Source: Longimicrobiales bacterium
GTDB taxonomy: Bacteria > Gemmatimonadota > Gemmatimonadetes > Longimicrobiales > Gaopeijiaceae
Length of the DNA: 64,000 nt
Direction of reading: 5' to 3'
Assembly (NCBI GenBank): GCA_958295645.1
Contig: OY282361.1
Coordinates: forward strand, 1,764,501 to 1,828,500
The notes beneath the pieces were generated by a model. The model saw only the letters and a list, made by a program, of their open reading frames with translations. It ran no database searches and had not been told where the DNA came from. Below are positions 26,670-35,321 of this stretch, one piece after another. Every line of letters begins with the position of its first letter. Positions within the stretch are counted from its first letter, which is position 1. The position numbers were made by a program, and so were the translations under genes.

Positions 26670-29516
26670 ATGCGCGCTTCCCCCGTTCGCCTTCACGCGT
26701 TCGTTTTCGCTCTCCTGGCCGCCACGACCGTCGCAGTTCCCGCGCGGGCCCAGGAAACTCCCAGAATCCCGAGCATTGAATCGGCCGACGACTACCTCGT
26801 CGACGATCCGGCGGTCGTCGCGGGCGTGCTCGACAACGGCCTCCGCTACTACGTCCGCTCCAACGGGCGGCCCGAGAACCGCACCCTCCTGCGCTTGGCG
26901 GTCAATGCGGGCTCCATCCTGGAAGACGAAGACCAGCGCGGCCTCGCGCACTTCGTCGAACACATGGCCTTCAACGGAACGCGCAATTTCGAGAAGCAGG
27001 CCCTGGTGGACTATCTCGAGTCCATCGGCATGGCCTTCGGTCCGGACATCAACGCGTACACCAGCTTCGACGAAACGGTCTACATGCTTGAAGTCCCCAT
27101 GGACGATCCCGAGATGCTCGCCACGGCGTTTCGCATCTTGGAAGACTGGGCCAGCGCCGTCGTCCTCGACCCCGAGGAAGTCGACAAGGAGAGGGGCGTC
27201 GTCACGGAGGAATGGCGGCTGGGGAGGGGAGCCGGCGCCCGCATGTTGGATCAGCAGTTTCCCGTGCTCTTCGAGGGCTCGCTCTATGCGGATCGGTTGC
27301 CGATCGGCGACACCGAGGTGCTTGCGACGGCGCCGGCCGAGACGTTGCGGCGCTTCTACGAGACGTGGTACCGGCCCGACTTGATGGCGGTCGTCGCGGT
27401 AGGCGACTTCGACTCAAGCGCCATCGTGGACAAGATTCGCCAGCACTTCGGCCACCTGCAGAACCCCAGCGACGCTCCCGCACGCCCAACCCACGCCGTG
27501 CCCATCGACCATCCGCCCCGGGTCGCCGTGGCCACCGACGAGGAGGCCCAGATGACCCGGGTCGGCGTGTTGTACAAGCAGCCTCCGCAGAGCTACCGGC
27601 GGGTGGCCGACTTCCGGCGGGGCTTGGTGCAGCAGCTCTACGCGGGAATGCTGAATTCGAGGCTGGACGAGCTGACCCGGCAGGCCGAGCCGCCGTTCGT
27701 GATGGCGATTTCCATGCGCGGCGGCTTCGTGCGCGCCATGGACGCCTATCAGTTGATGGCCATCGTCGAAGAGGGCAAGCTCGAACGCGGCATGGAAACG
27801 CTCCTCACCGAAGCCGAGCGAGTGGCGCGGCACGGCTTCGCCGCCAGCGAGCTGGAAAGACAGAAGATCGAGGTCATGCGCGGATACGAACGCCGGTTCG
27901 CCGAAAGAGAGAACCAGGAGTCCGGGGCGATCGCCGGCCAGCTCGTCAACGCCTTCCTCGAGGATCGGGCGTATCCCGACGTGGAGATGCAGGCCGCGCT
28001 GGCGCAGATGCTGTTGCCCGGCGTCACCGTTGAAGAGACGAACGCGCTGGTCTCGGAGTGGATGAAGGAAGACGGCCGAGTCGTGCTCGTGGACGCCCCC
28101 GAGAAGGAAGACGTCGAGGCTCCCGTTCCCGAGGACTTTGCGGCGATGTTCGACGCCGTCGCGGCGAAGGCCATCGATCCTTACGAAGACGCCGAAGTGG
28201 ACGCCCCTCTCGTGCCGGACGTCCCGGCCGGAGCAGCCGTGGCGGAGGCGCAGTCGGTGGACGAAGTGGGCGTCACGATCTGGACGCTGGAGAACGGCGT
28301 GCGCGTGCTGCTCAAGCCGACCGACTTCAAGGACGACGAAATCGTCTTTACGGCCACCAGCCCGGGCGGAGCTTCGCTTGCGCCGGACGAAACATACATG
28401 AGCGCCACGATGGCTTCGCTCTTGGTGGACCGAGGCGGCGTGGGAGCATTCGACATGACGGCCCTCGGCAAGAAGCTGACCGGCAAGGCCGTCAGCGTGT
28501 CGCCGACCATCTCGGGGCTGTCCGAGGGTTTCGGCGGACGCGCGTCGCCTCAGGACATCGAGACGGCGTTTCAGCTGATCTACCTGTACTTCACTGCGCC
28601 GCGAAAGGACGAGGCGGCTTTCGAGGCGACGAAGGCTCTGTTCGGCAGCATCCTGGCCAACGCTTCCTCCGACCCCGCCTCCGTGTTCGGAGACACGGTG
28701 GCCGTCACGATGAGCCAGGGACACCCGCGCGCCCGCCCTCCTCGAGTTGAAGATCTCGAGGAGCTCGACTTGGACGAGGCCTTCGGCTTCTACAACGACC
28801 GCTTCGCCGACGCCAGCGACTTCACCTTCTACTTCGTGGGCGCGTTCGAGTTGGAGGGCATCCGGCCCCTGGTGGAGCAGTATCTGGGCGCCCTCCCCAC
28901 CTTGGGACGCGAGGAGAGTTGGCGCGACCTGGGCATCGATCCGCCCAGCGGCGTCGTCGAAAAGGTCGTGCGCAAGGGCGTCGAACCCCAGAGCCAAACG
29001 CGGATCATCTTCGCCGGCGACGCAGAGTACACGTTCGAGGCGAACGCCGTGATGATCGCCCTAGCGGACGTCCTGGAGATCCGGTTGCGCGAACTGCTCC
29101 GCGAAGACCTGGGCGGGACCTACGGCGTGGGCGTGTCCGGCCGGATCGACCGGGAGCCGGACCAGGAGTACCGGGTCGGCATCAGCTTCGGCTCCGCGCC
29201 GGACCGGGCCGACGAGCTGGCCACCGTCGTGTTCGAGGAGATCGAACGCATGAAGACGGACGGCCCCGATGCCGAGACCGTGGCCAAGGTTCGCGAGACG
29301 CAGCGGCGCGCCAAGGAATCCAACCTGCGAGAGAACGGCTACTGGCTCGGGCAAGTCCGCCGCTTCGATCGCGAAGGCATCGACTTGGCCGAGATCCCGA
29401 GCTACGACCTCATCGAGGCGTGGTCGGCGGAGCAGCTGCAGGCGGCCGCGGCGCGCTATCTGCGTCTGGATCAGTACGCGAAGTTCGTGCTTCAGCCGGA
29501 GAAGATCGTGCCGTAG
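26670..29516 (+). CDS. Secreted M16 (pitrilysin-family) zinc metallopeptidase
   Basis: A 948-residue protein with a clear signal peptide (hydrophobic core ALLAATTVAV, cleavage near ARAQ). The inverted zinc motif HFVEH lies at about residues 93-97 and the distal Glu ligand in RGVVTEEWR near 176, so the first M16 domain should be catalytic. The second half is a further M16 pair without HxxEH, as usual for the single-chain 900+ residue type. It likely degrades peptides in the periplasm. It lies between SGNH copies D and E, on the opposite strand. GAGG about 8-11 bases before the ATG serves as the ribosome site. Confidence 0.92.
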   Translation: MRASPVRLHAFVFALLAATTVAVPARAQETPRIPSIESADDYLVDDPAVVAGVLDNGLRYYVRSNGRPENRTLLRLAVNAGSILEDEDQRGLAHFVEHMAFNGTRNFEKQALVDYLESIGMAFGPDINAYTSFDETVYMLEVPMDDPEMLATAFRILEDWASAVVLDPEEVDKERGVVTEEWRLGRGAGARMLDQQFPVLFEGSLYADRLPIGDTEVLATAPAETLRRFYETWYRPDLMAVVAVGDFDSSAIVDKIRQHFGHLQNPSDAPARPTHAVPIDHPPRVAVATDEEAQMTRVGVLYKQPPQSYRRVADFRRGLVQQLYAGMLNSRLDELTRQAEPPFVMAISMRGGFVRAMDAYQLMAIVEEGKLERGMETLLTEAERVARHGFAASELERQKIEVMRGYERRFAERENQESGAIAGQLVNAFLEDRAYPDVEMQAALAQMLLPGVTVEETNALVSEWMKEDGRVVLVDAPEKEDVEAPVPEDFAAMFDAVAAKAIDPYEDAEVDAPLVPDVPAGAAVAEAQSVDEVGVTIWTLENGVRVLLKPTDFKDDEIVFTATSPGGASLAPDETYMSATMASLLVDRGGVGAFDMTALGKKLTGKAVSVSPTISGLSEGFGGRASPQDIETAFQLIYLYFTAPRKDEAAFEATKALFGSILANASSDPASVFGDTVAVTMSQGHPRARPPRVEDLEELDLDEAFGFYNDRFADASDFTFYFVGAFELEGIRPLVEQYLGALPTLGREESWRDLGIDPPSGVVEKVVRKGVEPQSQTRIIFAGDAEYTFEANAVMIALADVLEIRLRELLREDLGGTYGVGVSGRIDREPDQEYRVGISFGSAPDRADELATVVFEEIERMKTDGPDAETVAKVRETQRRAKESNLRENGYWLGQVRRFDREGIDLAEIPSYDLIEAWSAEQLQAAAARYLRLDQYAKFVLQPEKIVP

Positions 29517-29540
29517 TCCCGAGCTGGTTCGTCGGTCGAG

Positions 29541-30408
29541 TCAGGCGGCCGGCCCTCGTCGCTCGTCGCAGACCGATTGGTTCCGCTCCAACCATTCCAG
29601 CACGGCTTCGGCTGCCCATCGGTGGCCCTGCGGGGCCCAGTGCCCGTCATGCTCCCAATGAGCGTCCTCGGCAACCCCGCCCTGGCGGAGAATCCAGTCG
29701 GCTTGGTCGATCACCGGGATGTTCCGGGCCTCGGCGAGGCGCGCCAAGCCATCGAACTGAGGGTTGCCACGAGTGCCCATCAAGTGAATCGACAGGACGG
29801 CCAATGCAACGCCGTCGGATCTCGTCCGTTGCGTAGGCCCCTCCCGAGTTTTCGCTCCAGTCGTTCGGCACGAAGACGAGCACGACGAGCTTGGGGCGCA
29901 GGCGCCGTGCCCATTTTTCGTAGTAAGGCAGCTGAGCGATTTGCCCCGTCCGCTGTCGCCCCCAAGCCGAGGTGGTGACGTCCAGTTGAGGCAACCGCTC
30001 GGTTGCCGATTTCTCCAGCCGAACTTGCAACTTGTCCGCGATCCCGACTTGTGCCGCTTCGACGAAGGAGTCGCCCACGAAGGCGACGTGGCAACTGGCC
30101 GCCGCGCGCTCGGGACTCGGCGGCTCCCTGTCGAGGAAGCCAAGGCTGTTCGTCCGCTCCACCGTCCAGAATTCTCGCAAGTTCGTCCAGCGCACCTCTG
30201 CATTGGGCGCTGGATGACGCCCCACGCCGGGAACGAATTCCCCGGGCTGCCGGCTCTTGGAGTCGAACGGCAACGCCTCGCGGAACCACACCTCGTAGCC
30301 GACGGCGATCCCGCCAGGAACGCCAAGAAGAAGCAAGGCGTTCCAACAGACGACGCGCAATGCGGCGCGAAGAGGCCTCGCCGAGTCGGGGGGGGGGGGG
30401 GGGGGCAT
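29541..30408 (-). pseudogene. SGNH hydrolase copy E, broken, with poly-C start
   Basis: Starts at ATG 30408, followed at once by a C18 tract (six Pro codons), then the membrane helix (NALLLLGVPGGIAVGYEVW), block I FVGDSFVEA and VFVPNDW. Near 29845 an internal deletion of roughly 120 codons joins NSGGAY to the region before SDGVALAVL, in a different frame, so the Asp/His block (HWAPQGHRWAAEAV) is out of frame with the start. It lies 19 bp after the ornithine-cyclodeaminase gene and converges on M16 with a 24-bp gap. Confidence 0.75.
30388..30405. repeat. G18/C18 homopolymer at the start of SGNH copy E
   Basis: Eighteen G on the plus strand; on the coding strand C18 directly follows the ATG. 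The frame is open through it at this length. Confidence 0.8.
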
Positions 30409-30427
30409 GGAGAGAGCTTCCCCGTCC

Positions 30428-31432
30428 TCAAGGCTCCGAAGAACTCGTGCGGCAGGGCGTCGCCACTAGGAGCCCCGCGTCACGCGCCTCTGCGCGCTTC
30501 AGAGCCTCGGCCGCGATGGCGATGTCTTGGACGGCCACGCCGACCGACTTGAAGAAGGTCAGGTCTCGCCCTGTGGCGCCTCGCGGAGCGACGCCGTTGA
30601 CGATCTCGCCCAGATCGGCGTCGATCACGTCCGCTGGCACACGTCCCTGGCGCACCGGGACGATCAAGTCCCCCGCTTCTTCCATCGCCACCCGGTCCTC
30701 CACGACCACGCGCGCGCGCACCACGACTTCGGTGCCGACTTCCCGCGCGCCGGGAGTGAAGCTGCCCCCGCCGCTCACGTGGGTGCCGGCAGGCAAGGCC
30801 GTGCCGTCGAACACCGGAGTGTGCGACGTGGTGACCGCGACGACGATGTCCGCGCCGTCGATCGCCGTCGCCGGGGCGTCCACCGCCCTCGCCTCGACCC
30901 CTTCCAGCGAAGCCGCCAGCCGACGGGCGGACTCTCCGCCCCTCGACACGATCCGCACTTCCTGGATGGGCCGCACGGCCCGGATCGCCTCGACGTGGCG
31001 GGCCGCCTGCGCCCCCGCGCCGAACACCGCCAGGCTCCGGGATTCCGGCCTGCTCAACAGACGGGCCGCCAAGCCCGCAGCAGCAGCCGTCCGAATCGCG
31101 GTCAGCTCGCCCGCGTCGAGCAACGCCCGCGGCATCCCCGTGTCGTCGTCGAGCATCAGAATCAAGCCGCTGATCACCGGCAAGCCCCGCTCCCGGTTGC
31201 CCTCGAAGACCGACACGACCTTGGCCCCTCGCTCCCCGGCCCCAGACAACCGCGCCGGCATGAACAGGCTGATCCCGCGCCCGGATTCCAGCGCGACTCG
31301 CCTCGGCATCTCGGCTTCGCCCGCCGACAATTGCCCGAAGGCGCGCGCCATCGTCTCGATCGCGTCGGCCATGGGGATCAGCGCCGCGATCTCGGCGCCT
31401 CCGAGAATCCGCAGGTCCGTGGCTGACGTCAT
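30428..31432 (-). CDS. Ornithine cyclodeaminase / mu-crystallin family enzyme
   Basis: 334 residues. The Rossmann loop VFGAGAQAARHVEA (about residue 130), RTAAAAGLAARLL and GTHVSGGGSFTPGAREV match the OCD/alanine dehydrogenase/ketimine reductase family, NAD(P)-dependent enzymes acting on amino acids or cyclic imines. Which reaction it performs cannot be decided by eye. ATG 31432 overlaps the permease stop (ATGA), so uptake by the permease and metabolism by this enzyme may be linked. The last codons (SSSEP) lie 19 bp before SGNH copy E. Confidence 0.85.
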   Translation of the reverse strand: MTSATDLRILGGAEIAALIPMADAIETMARAFGQLSAGEAEMPRRVALESGRGISLFMPARLSGAGERGAKVVSVFEGNRERGLPVISGLILMLDDDTGMPRALLDAGELTAIRTAAAAGLAARLLSRPESRSLAVFGAGAQAARHVEAIRAVRPIQEVRIVSRGGESARRLAASLEGVEARAVDAPATAIDGADIVVAVTTSHTPVFDGTALPAGTHVSGGGSFTPGAREVGTEVVVRARVVVEDRVAMEEAGDLIVPVRQGRVPADVIDADLGEIVNGVAPRGATGRDLTFFKSVGVAVQDIAIAAEALKRAEARDAGLLVATPCRTSSSEP

Positions 31433-33609
31433 CCCGACACGACCCGGCCCACGAAGGCCCGTACGGGATCGTGGCTCTTCAGCACCACCACCGTCCCGCG
31501 CGCCTCCCGAGCGATGCGTTCGGGGAGCGTGCCGAACAGGATGCGGCTGGAGAAGCTCTCGCTCGAAGCGCCCACCATGATGCCGTCGAATTCTCGGGCG
31601 GCGAACACCACCGACTCGGCGACTCCGCCCCGCATGACGCGGGTCTGCACGGCGGCCTCGGCAGGAAGCTCGGCCCGTTCCTCCGCCAGGCGCGACTCCG
31701 CCTCCGCCAAGCGCGCCTCCGAAGCCGTCGCGGGCGCCACTGCCGCCAACGTCAGCCGGCCCCCCGCGGACGTCGTCATGTCGAGCGCGTAGCTCTGGGC
31801 CTTGCGGGCATGCGCTCCCCCGGCCGTAGGCAGCAAGATCCGGGTCGGCGCCACGCGTCCGGGCCCGAACTTGACCAGCATGATGTCGGTCCGCCCCAGC
31901 CGCACCACGTCGTCCGTCACTTCGCCCAGGATTCGGCGCGCCGTCGACGTGTAACCTTTCCATCCCAGGAGGATCAGGTCGGCCTTGCAGTTCCGCGCCG
32001 ACTCCAGGATGGCGCGGGCCACGTTGCGGCCGGCCCTCACTTCCACGGACACCGGCACGTCCACCGAAGCCGCCGCGGCCCTCAAGTCCTCCATGCCCTC
32101 GCTCTCGCGATCCACGAGTTCGCGCGCCATCGACGGCGGCAGCTGCTCGGGCACCTGGACGACCCGCAGCAACGCGACCTCCCCCTTCCGCGCACGAGCG
32201 ATGGACGAGGCCATCCGCAGGAGCGGCGCGACGGTGTTGGGGTTGTAGACCGGCAACAGAATCCGGAAGGCCGCATCGGAGGGCGAGGCCCTCAATCCCA
32301 CCACCTTCGATTCCGGCCCCGGCGCCTCGAAGCGCGACCCCTTCCAGGCGGCGTACCCGGCCACGCCCACCGCAATGGCCGCCACGGCCAGCACGACCGA
32401 CCCCGCCGGAATCTGGAGCATCAGGTAGATGTTGGCCGCGATGCCCATGGCGGGCAGCACCGGGACGAAGGGCACCCGAAACGGACGGACCAGGTCCGGA
32501 AACCGGCGGCGGTGCACGATCAAGGCCGCGTTGACCATCGACAACGCCAGCAACAGCACCAAGTTGGCGAAGTGGGCCAGCGACTGAAGCGGCAGGAGCA
32601 GGGCGAACACGCCGATCGACCCGGCGATCGCCACCAGCGCGGCGACCGGCGTCTTGGTGCGCGCGCTCACGAAGCCGATCAAGCCCGGCAGATGCCCCAG
32701 CCGGCTCATGGACAGCACCACGCGCGACCCCGCCAGAATCGACGCGTTGGAGGCCGAGATCATCGAGAAGATCGCGCCGCCCACGATCACGGCTCCCCCG
32801 GCGGGACCCAGGAACGCGCGTGCCGCCACCCCCATCGCGGCCTCCGTGTAGTCGGTCAGGTCGGCGACCACGACGACCAGGACCACGAAGGCGTACAGCA
32901 CCGTCACCACCAGCATCGAAATGAAGATGGCGCGCGGGATGGTGCGGGTCGGCTCGACCACCTCGCCCGCCGAGGCCGCGATGGCGGAGAAGCCGAAGAA
33001 GGTGATGAAGACCAGGGCGGCCGTGGAGGCGATCAGCGGTACGTCGCGGCTGAAGCGATCGCTCAGGATCGCCGCGTCGAAGCTGCCCAGGCCGCCGCCG
33101 ATGAACCACACGAGAAGCAGTATCTTGGCCGCCGTCACGACGACCTGGAAGGTACCGCTTTCCTTGGTGCCCTTGACGTTGAGCAACGTGAGCGCGCCCA
33201 GGAAGAGCAGGCCCGGCGCCGCCGCGACCGCCGCGTGCCAGATGAACTCGTTGAAGTACGTGGAGAGGCTGGCGATGTAGAAGGCGCAGGACGAGGCGTA
33301 GCCCAGGAGGAGGCACCATCCGACCAGGTACGCCACCAGCGAGGGGAAGGTCTCGCGCGCGTACAGATAGCCCTCGCCCGAGCGCGGATAGATGGAGGTG
33401 AACTCGCAGTACGTGAGCGCGGTGAAGGCGGCCACCAGCGCCGCGAGCAGGAACGAGACGATGGCCGCGCTGCCGACGTAGCCCACGGCAAGGCCGGACA
33501 GCGTGAAGATGCCCGCCGCGATCATGGTGCCCGTGCCGATCGCGAGCGCCGACACGAGCCCCAGGTCGCGGGTCAGGCCCGAGTGGACCTCGGTCGGTGG
33601 TGGGGTCAG
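31429..33609 (-). CDS. APC-family permease with C-terminal universal-stress domains
   Basis: About 725 residues. The first 460 have about twelve membrane segments and the APC signature (LAIGTGTMIAAGIFTLSG, FFGFSAIAASAGEV), as in amino-acid transporters. The remaining 240 form two UspA-like domains (RILLPVYNP...; RILLPTAGG..., GIMVGASSESFSSRILFG). The frame has no ATG near its beginning: homology starts at about SGLTRDLGLV, so a CTG at 33609 is given as boundary, while GTG 33555 is the first conventional start but would leave only ten residues before the first helix. The gene begins next to the TlpA stop and overlaps the downstream enzyme. Confidence 0.8.
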   Translation of the reverse strand: MTPPPTEVHSGLTRDLGLVSALAIGTGTMIAAGIFTLSGLAVGYVGSAAIVSFLLAALVAAFTALTYCEFTSIYPRSGEGYLYARETFPSLVAYLVGWCLLLGYASSCAFYIASLSTYFNEFIWHAAVAAAPGLLFLGALTLLNVKGTKESGTFQVVVTAAKILLLVWFIGGGLGSFDAAILSDRFSRDVPLIASTAALVFITFFGFSAIAASAGEVVEPTRTIPRAIFISMLVVTVLYAFVVLVVVVADLTDYTEAAMGVAARAFLGPAGGAVIVGGAIFSMISASNASILAGSRVVLSMSRLGHLPGLIGFVSARTKTPVAALVAIAGSIGVFALLLPLQSLAHFANLVLLLALSMVNAALIVHRRRFPDLVRPFRVPFVPVLPAMGIAANIYLMLQIPAGSVVLAVAAIAVGVAGYAAWKGSRFEAPGPESKVVGLRASPSDAAFRILLPVYNPNTVAPLLRMASSIARARKGEVALLRVVQVPEQLPPSMARELVDRESEGMEDLRAAAASVDVPVSVEVRAGRNVARAILESARNCKADLILLGWKGYTSTARRILGEVTDDVVRLGRTDIMLVKFGPGRVAPTRILLPTAGGAHARKAQSYALDMTTSAGGRLTLAAVAPATASEARLAEAESRLAEERAELPAEAAVQTRVMRGGVAESVVFAAREFDGIMVGASSESFSSRILFGTLPERIAREARGTVVVLKSHDPVRAFVGRVVSG

Positions 33610-34124
33610 CCTGCACCCCCCGGTCGTGCGGGAAGCAACGCCCGCACGGATTCCTGAACGTCCGCGTTCATCGGGTGGAACGATCCCACCCACTTGCGCG
33701 CGATCACGCCCTCGGAATCCACCAGGAAGCTGCCCGGCAGCCCGATCAGGCCGTAGGCGTCCATGATCTCCGACGACGGGTCGTGGTAGACCGGGAAGGT
33801 GACGCCGATGTCGTCCAGGAAGGATTGTATCAGTTCGCCCGCTCCGCGGTCGTCCAAGCTGACGCCGACGACCCGAAACCCCTGCGCCGCATACGCGTCG
33901 TGGAGCCGTTGCAGCTCGGGCATCTCCTGCCGGCACGGGGCGCACCACGTCGCCCAGACGTTGAGCAGATAGGGAGCGCCGAGCAGGTCGGGGGATCCGG
34001 CTTGGGCGCCGGCCAAAGCCACGGTCGTGAACGGCGGCGCAGGATCGCCGGCCGCAGGAGGTCCCGGCAGGTCGTGACCGCAGGCGGCAACGGCGGCCAA
34101 GGCCAGGATCTTCGTCCTCTTCAT
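33606..34124 (-). CDS. TlpA-like thioredoxin-fold lipoprotein
   Basis: 172 residues. An N-terminal lipobox (AAVAAC) suggests a periplasmic lipoprotein. The redox motif WCAPC lies in NVWATWCAPCRQEMPEL, followed by the TlpA/ResA pattern VVGVSLDD and GLPGSFLVDSEG with the cis-Pro. It probably reduces disulfides in exported proteins, for example during cytochrome c maturation, though no ccm genes are visible. ATG 34124 is chosen because the signal peptide starts directly there. Confidence 0.88.
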   Translation of the reverse strand: MKRTKILALAAVAACGHDLPGPPAAGDPAPPFTTVALAGAQAGSPDLLGAPYLLNVWATWCAPCRQEMPELQRLHDAYAAQGFRVVGVSLDDRGAGELIQSFLDDIGVTFPVYHDPSSEIMDAYGLIGLPGSFLVDSEGVIARKWVGSFHPMNADVQESVRALLPARPGGAG

Positions 34125-34391
34125 CGCGTTCCCTTCTCGGTCTGCCGCCCTTCTCGGGACGGCGTCTTCAGGGCTGGCGGATCGTTGCGCGACAAGTCCA
34201 ATCGGGGCGCTTGCGGGAACCCGAGGGGACGCCGATCCCTTCAAGCTACCCAAGCACGGGCCGTCGGCCAATTGCGGAGGCCGCGAAGGCCCCGCCGGAA
34301 CTCTCGGGGCCGAATCGTCGTAGGTTTGAGGAGAGGCCGCCGATCGAAGAAGACGCCCGACGGGCGGCCGGCCCGCGCCTGGATTCCGACC

Positions 34392-35075
34392 ATGTCCGAC
34401 CCGAATGCCGAACGCAAGATGAAGTGGCGCTTTCTCGCCGGCTTCGGCGTGTACTTCGCCGCCGTGCTCCTGGCGTGGGACACGCCCGTCCTGTATCCGC
34501 TCAAGATCTTCGTCGTCATGCTGCACGAGATCAGCCACGCGGCGGCGGCCGTGGCGACCGGGGGATTCGTCGACGGCATCGAACTGGATCCGCGGCAGGG
34601 CGGTCTATGCCGCTGCCCGGGCGGCAACGCCTTCGTGACGCTCTCGGCCGGCTATCTGGGCAGCTTGGCGTGGGGCCTGCTGCTTCTCTCGGCGGCAGGC
34701 GCGAAGTGGGTCCCGTCGCGTGCCGTGGTGGTGGCGGTGGGCGCACTGGTGACGGTTCTCGCGTTGCTCTACGTGGACGGCTCGTTCGGGCTCGGCTTCG
34801 GCGTGGCGTTCGGAGGGGCGCTGATGCTGGCGGGATTGAAGTTGCGACCCAGCTTCCAGAAGCCCATCCTGGTCACGCTGGGGCTGACCAGCTGCCTCTA
34901 CGCGATCCTCGACATCAAGAGCGACGTCCTGGACCGTCCCCATCTTCAGTCCGACGCCGCCATGCTGGCCGAGATGACGCCCGGCATATCCACAACGACG
35001 TGGGGAGTGATCTGGATCGCGGTCGCCGCCCTCGTCAGCGCCGTCGCCTTCCGGCGGGCCTACCGGCAGGCGTAG
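34392..35075 (+). CDS. M50-like membrane metalloprotease-type protein
   Basis: 227 residues with about six hydrophobic segments. HEISHA near residue 43 is an HExxH zinc motif inside a membrane helix, as in M50B-like proteins, followed by PGGNAFVTLSAGYLGS. The second site-2-protease signature (LDG/NPDG) is not obvious, so peptidase activity is likely but unproven. Several relatives are annotated simply as M50-family or as membrane proteins of unknown role. The frame is open upstream but is Arg-rich there, so ATG 34392 is preferred. Confidence 0.72.
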   Translation: MSDPNAERKMKWRFLAGFGVYFAAVLLAWDTPVLYPLKIFVVMLHEISHAAAAVATGGFVDGIELDPRQGGLCRCPGGNAFVTLSAGYLGSLAWGLLLLSAAGAKWVPSRAVVVAVGALVTVLALLYVDGSFGLGFGVAFGGALMLAGLKLRPSFQKPILVTLGLTSCLYAILDIKSDVLDRPHLQSDAAMLAEMTPGISTTTWGVIWIAVAALVSAVAFRRAYRQA

Positions 35076-35080
35076 GGACT

Positions 35081-35152
35081 CGATTACATTAGGCGTGGCG
35101 CTCGGCGAGCGCCTGGCCGACGCTTCGGCGGACCGGCCGACGCGGGAACTGG
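35081..35152 (+). promoter_or_regulatory. Shared structured upstream element (head of the 35.1-kb unit)
   Basis: 58 of 72 bases match, without gaps, the minus-strand sequence upstream of SGNH copies B and C. The hairpin is kept: the outer pairs G-C, G-C here correspond to G-U, C-G there, a paired base change. TACATT at 35085-35090 is a candidate -10 box; no convincing -35 is seen. Confidence 0.5.
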
Positions 35153-35193
35153 TGTCCAGCCCGATGTCCCACCCGAACCAAGGAGGTGATCAC

Positions 35194-35256
35194 TTGTCCA
35201 GTCAAAGTACCCAGCGCAACCCGGCAAGGGCATGCGATCGCCGCTTCGGCGTCTGA
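35194..35256 (+). CDS. Putative 20-residue peptide with very strong ribosome site
   Basis: TTG 35194 is preceded, 8 bases away, by AAGGAG within AAGGAGGTGATC (35180-35191), complementary to the 3' end of 16S rRNA over 12 bases. The peptide is polar and Arg-rich, ends RRFGV, and matches nothing I recognise. Its stop lies in the loop region of a strong hairpin, an arrangement that would let translation affect RNA folding. The preceding bases (GAACCAAGGAG) match the ribosome-site context of several genes in this window. Confidence 0.4.
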   Translation: MSSQSTQRNPARACDRRFGV

Positions 35257-35321
35257 CGCCGAACAACGATCGACCACTCGCGCCGTAGGCGGCCTTCGCC
35301 GCCGGGTTGCGGCTGGTTCTG

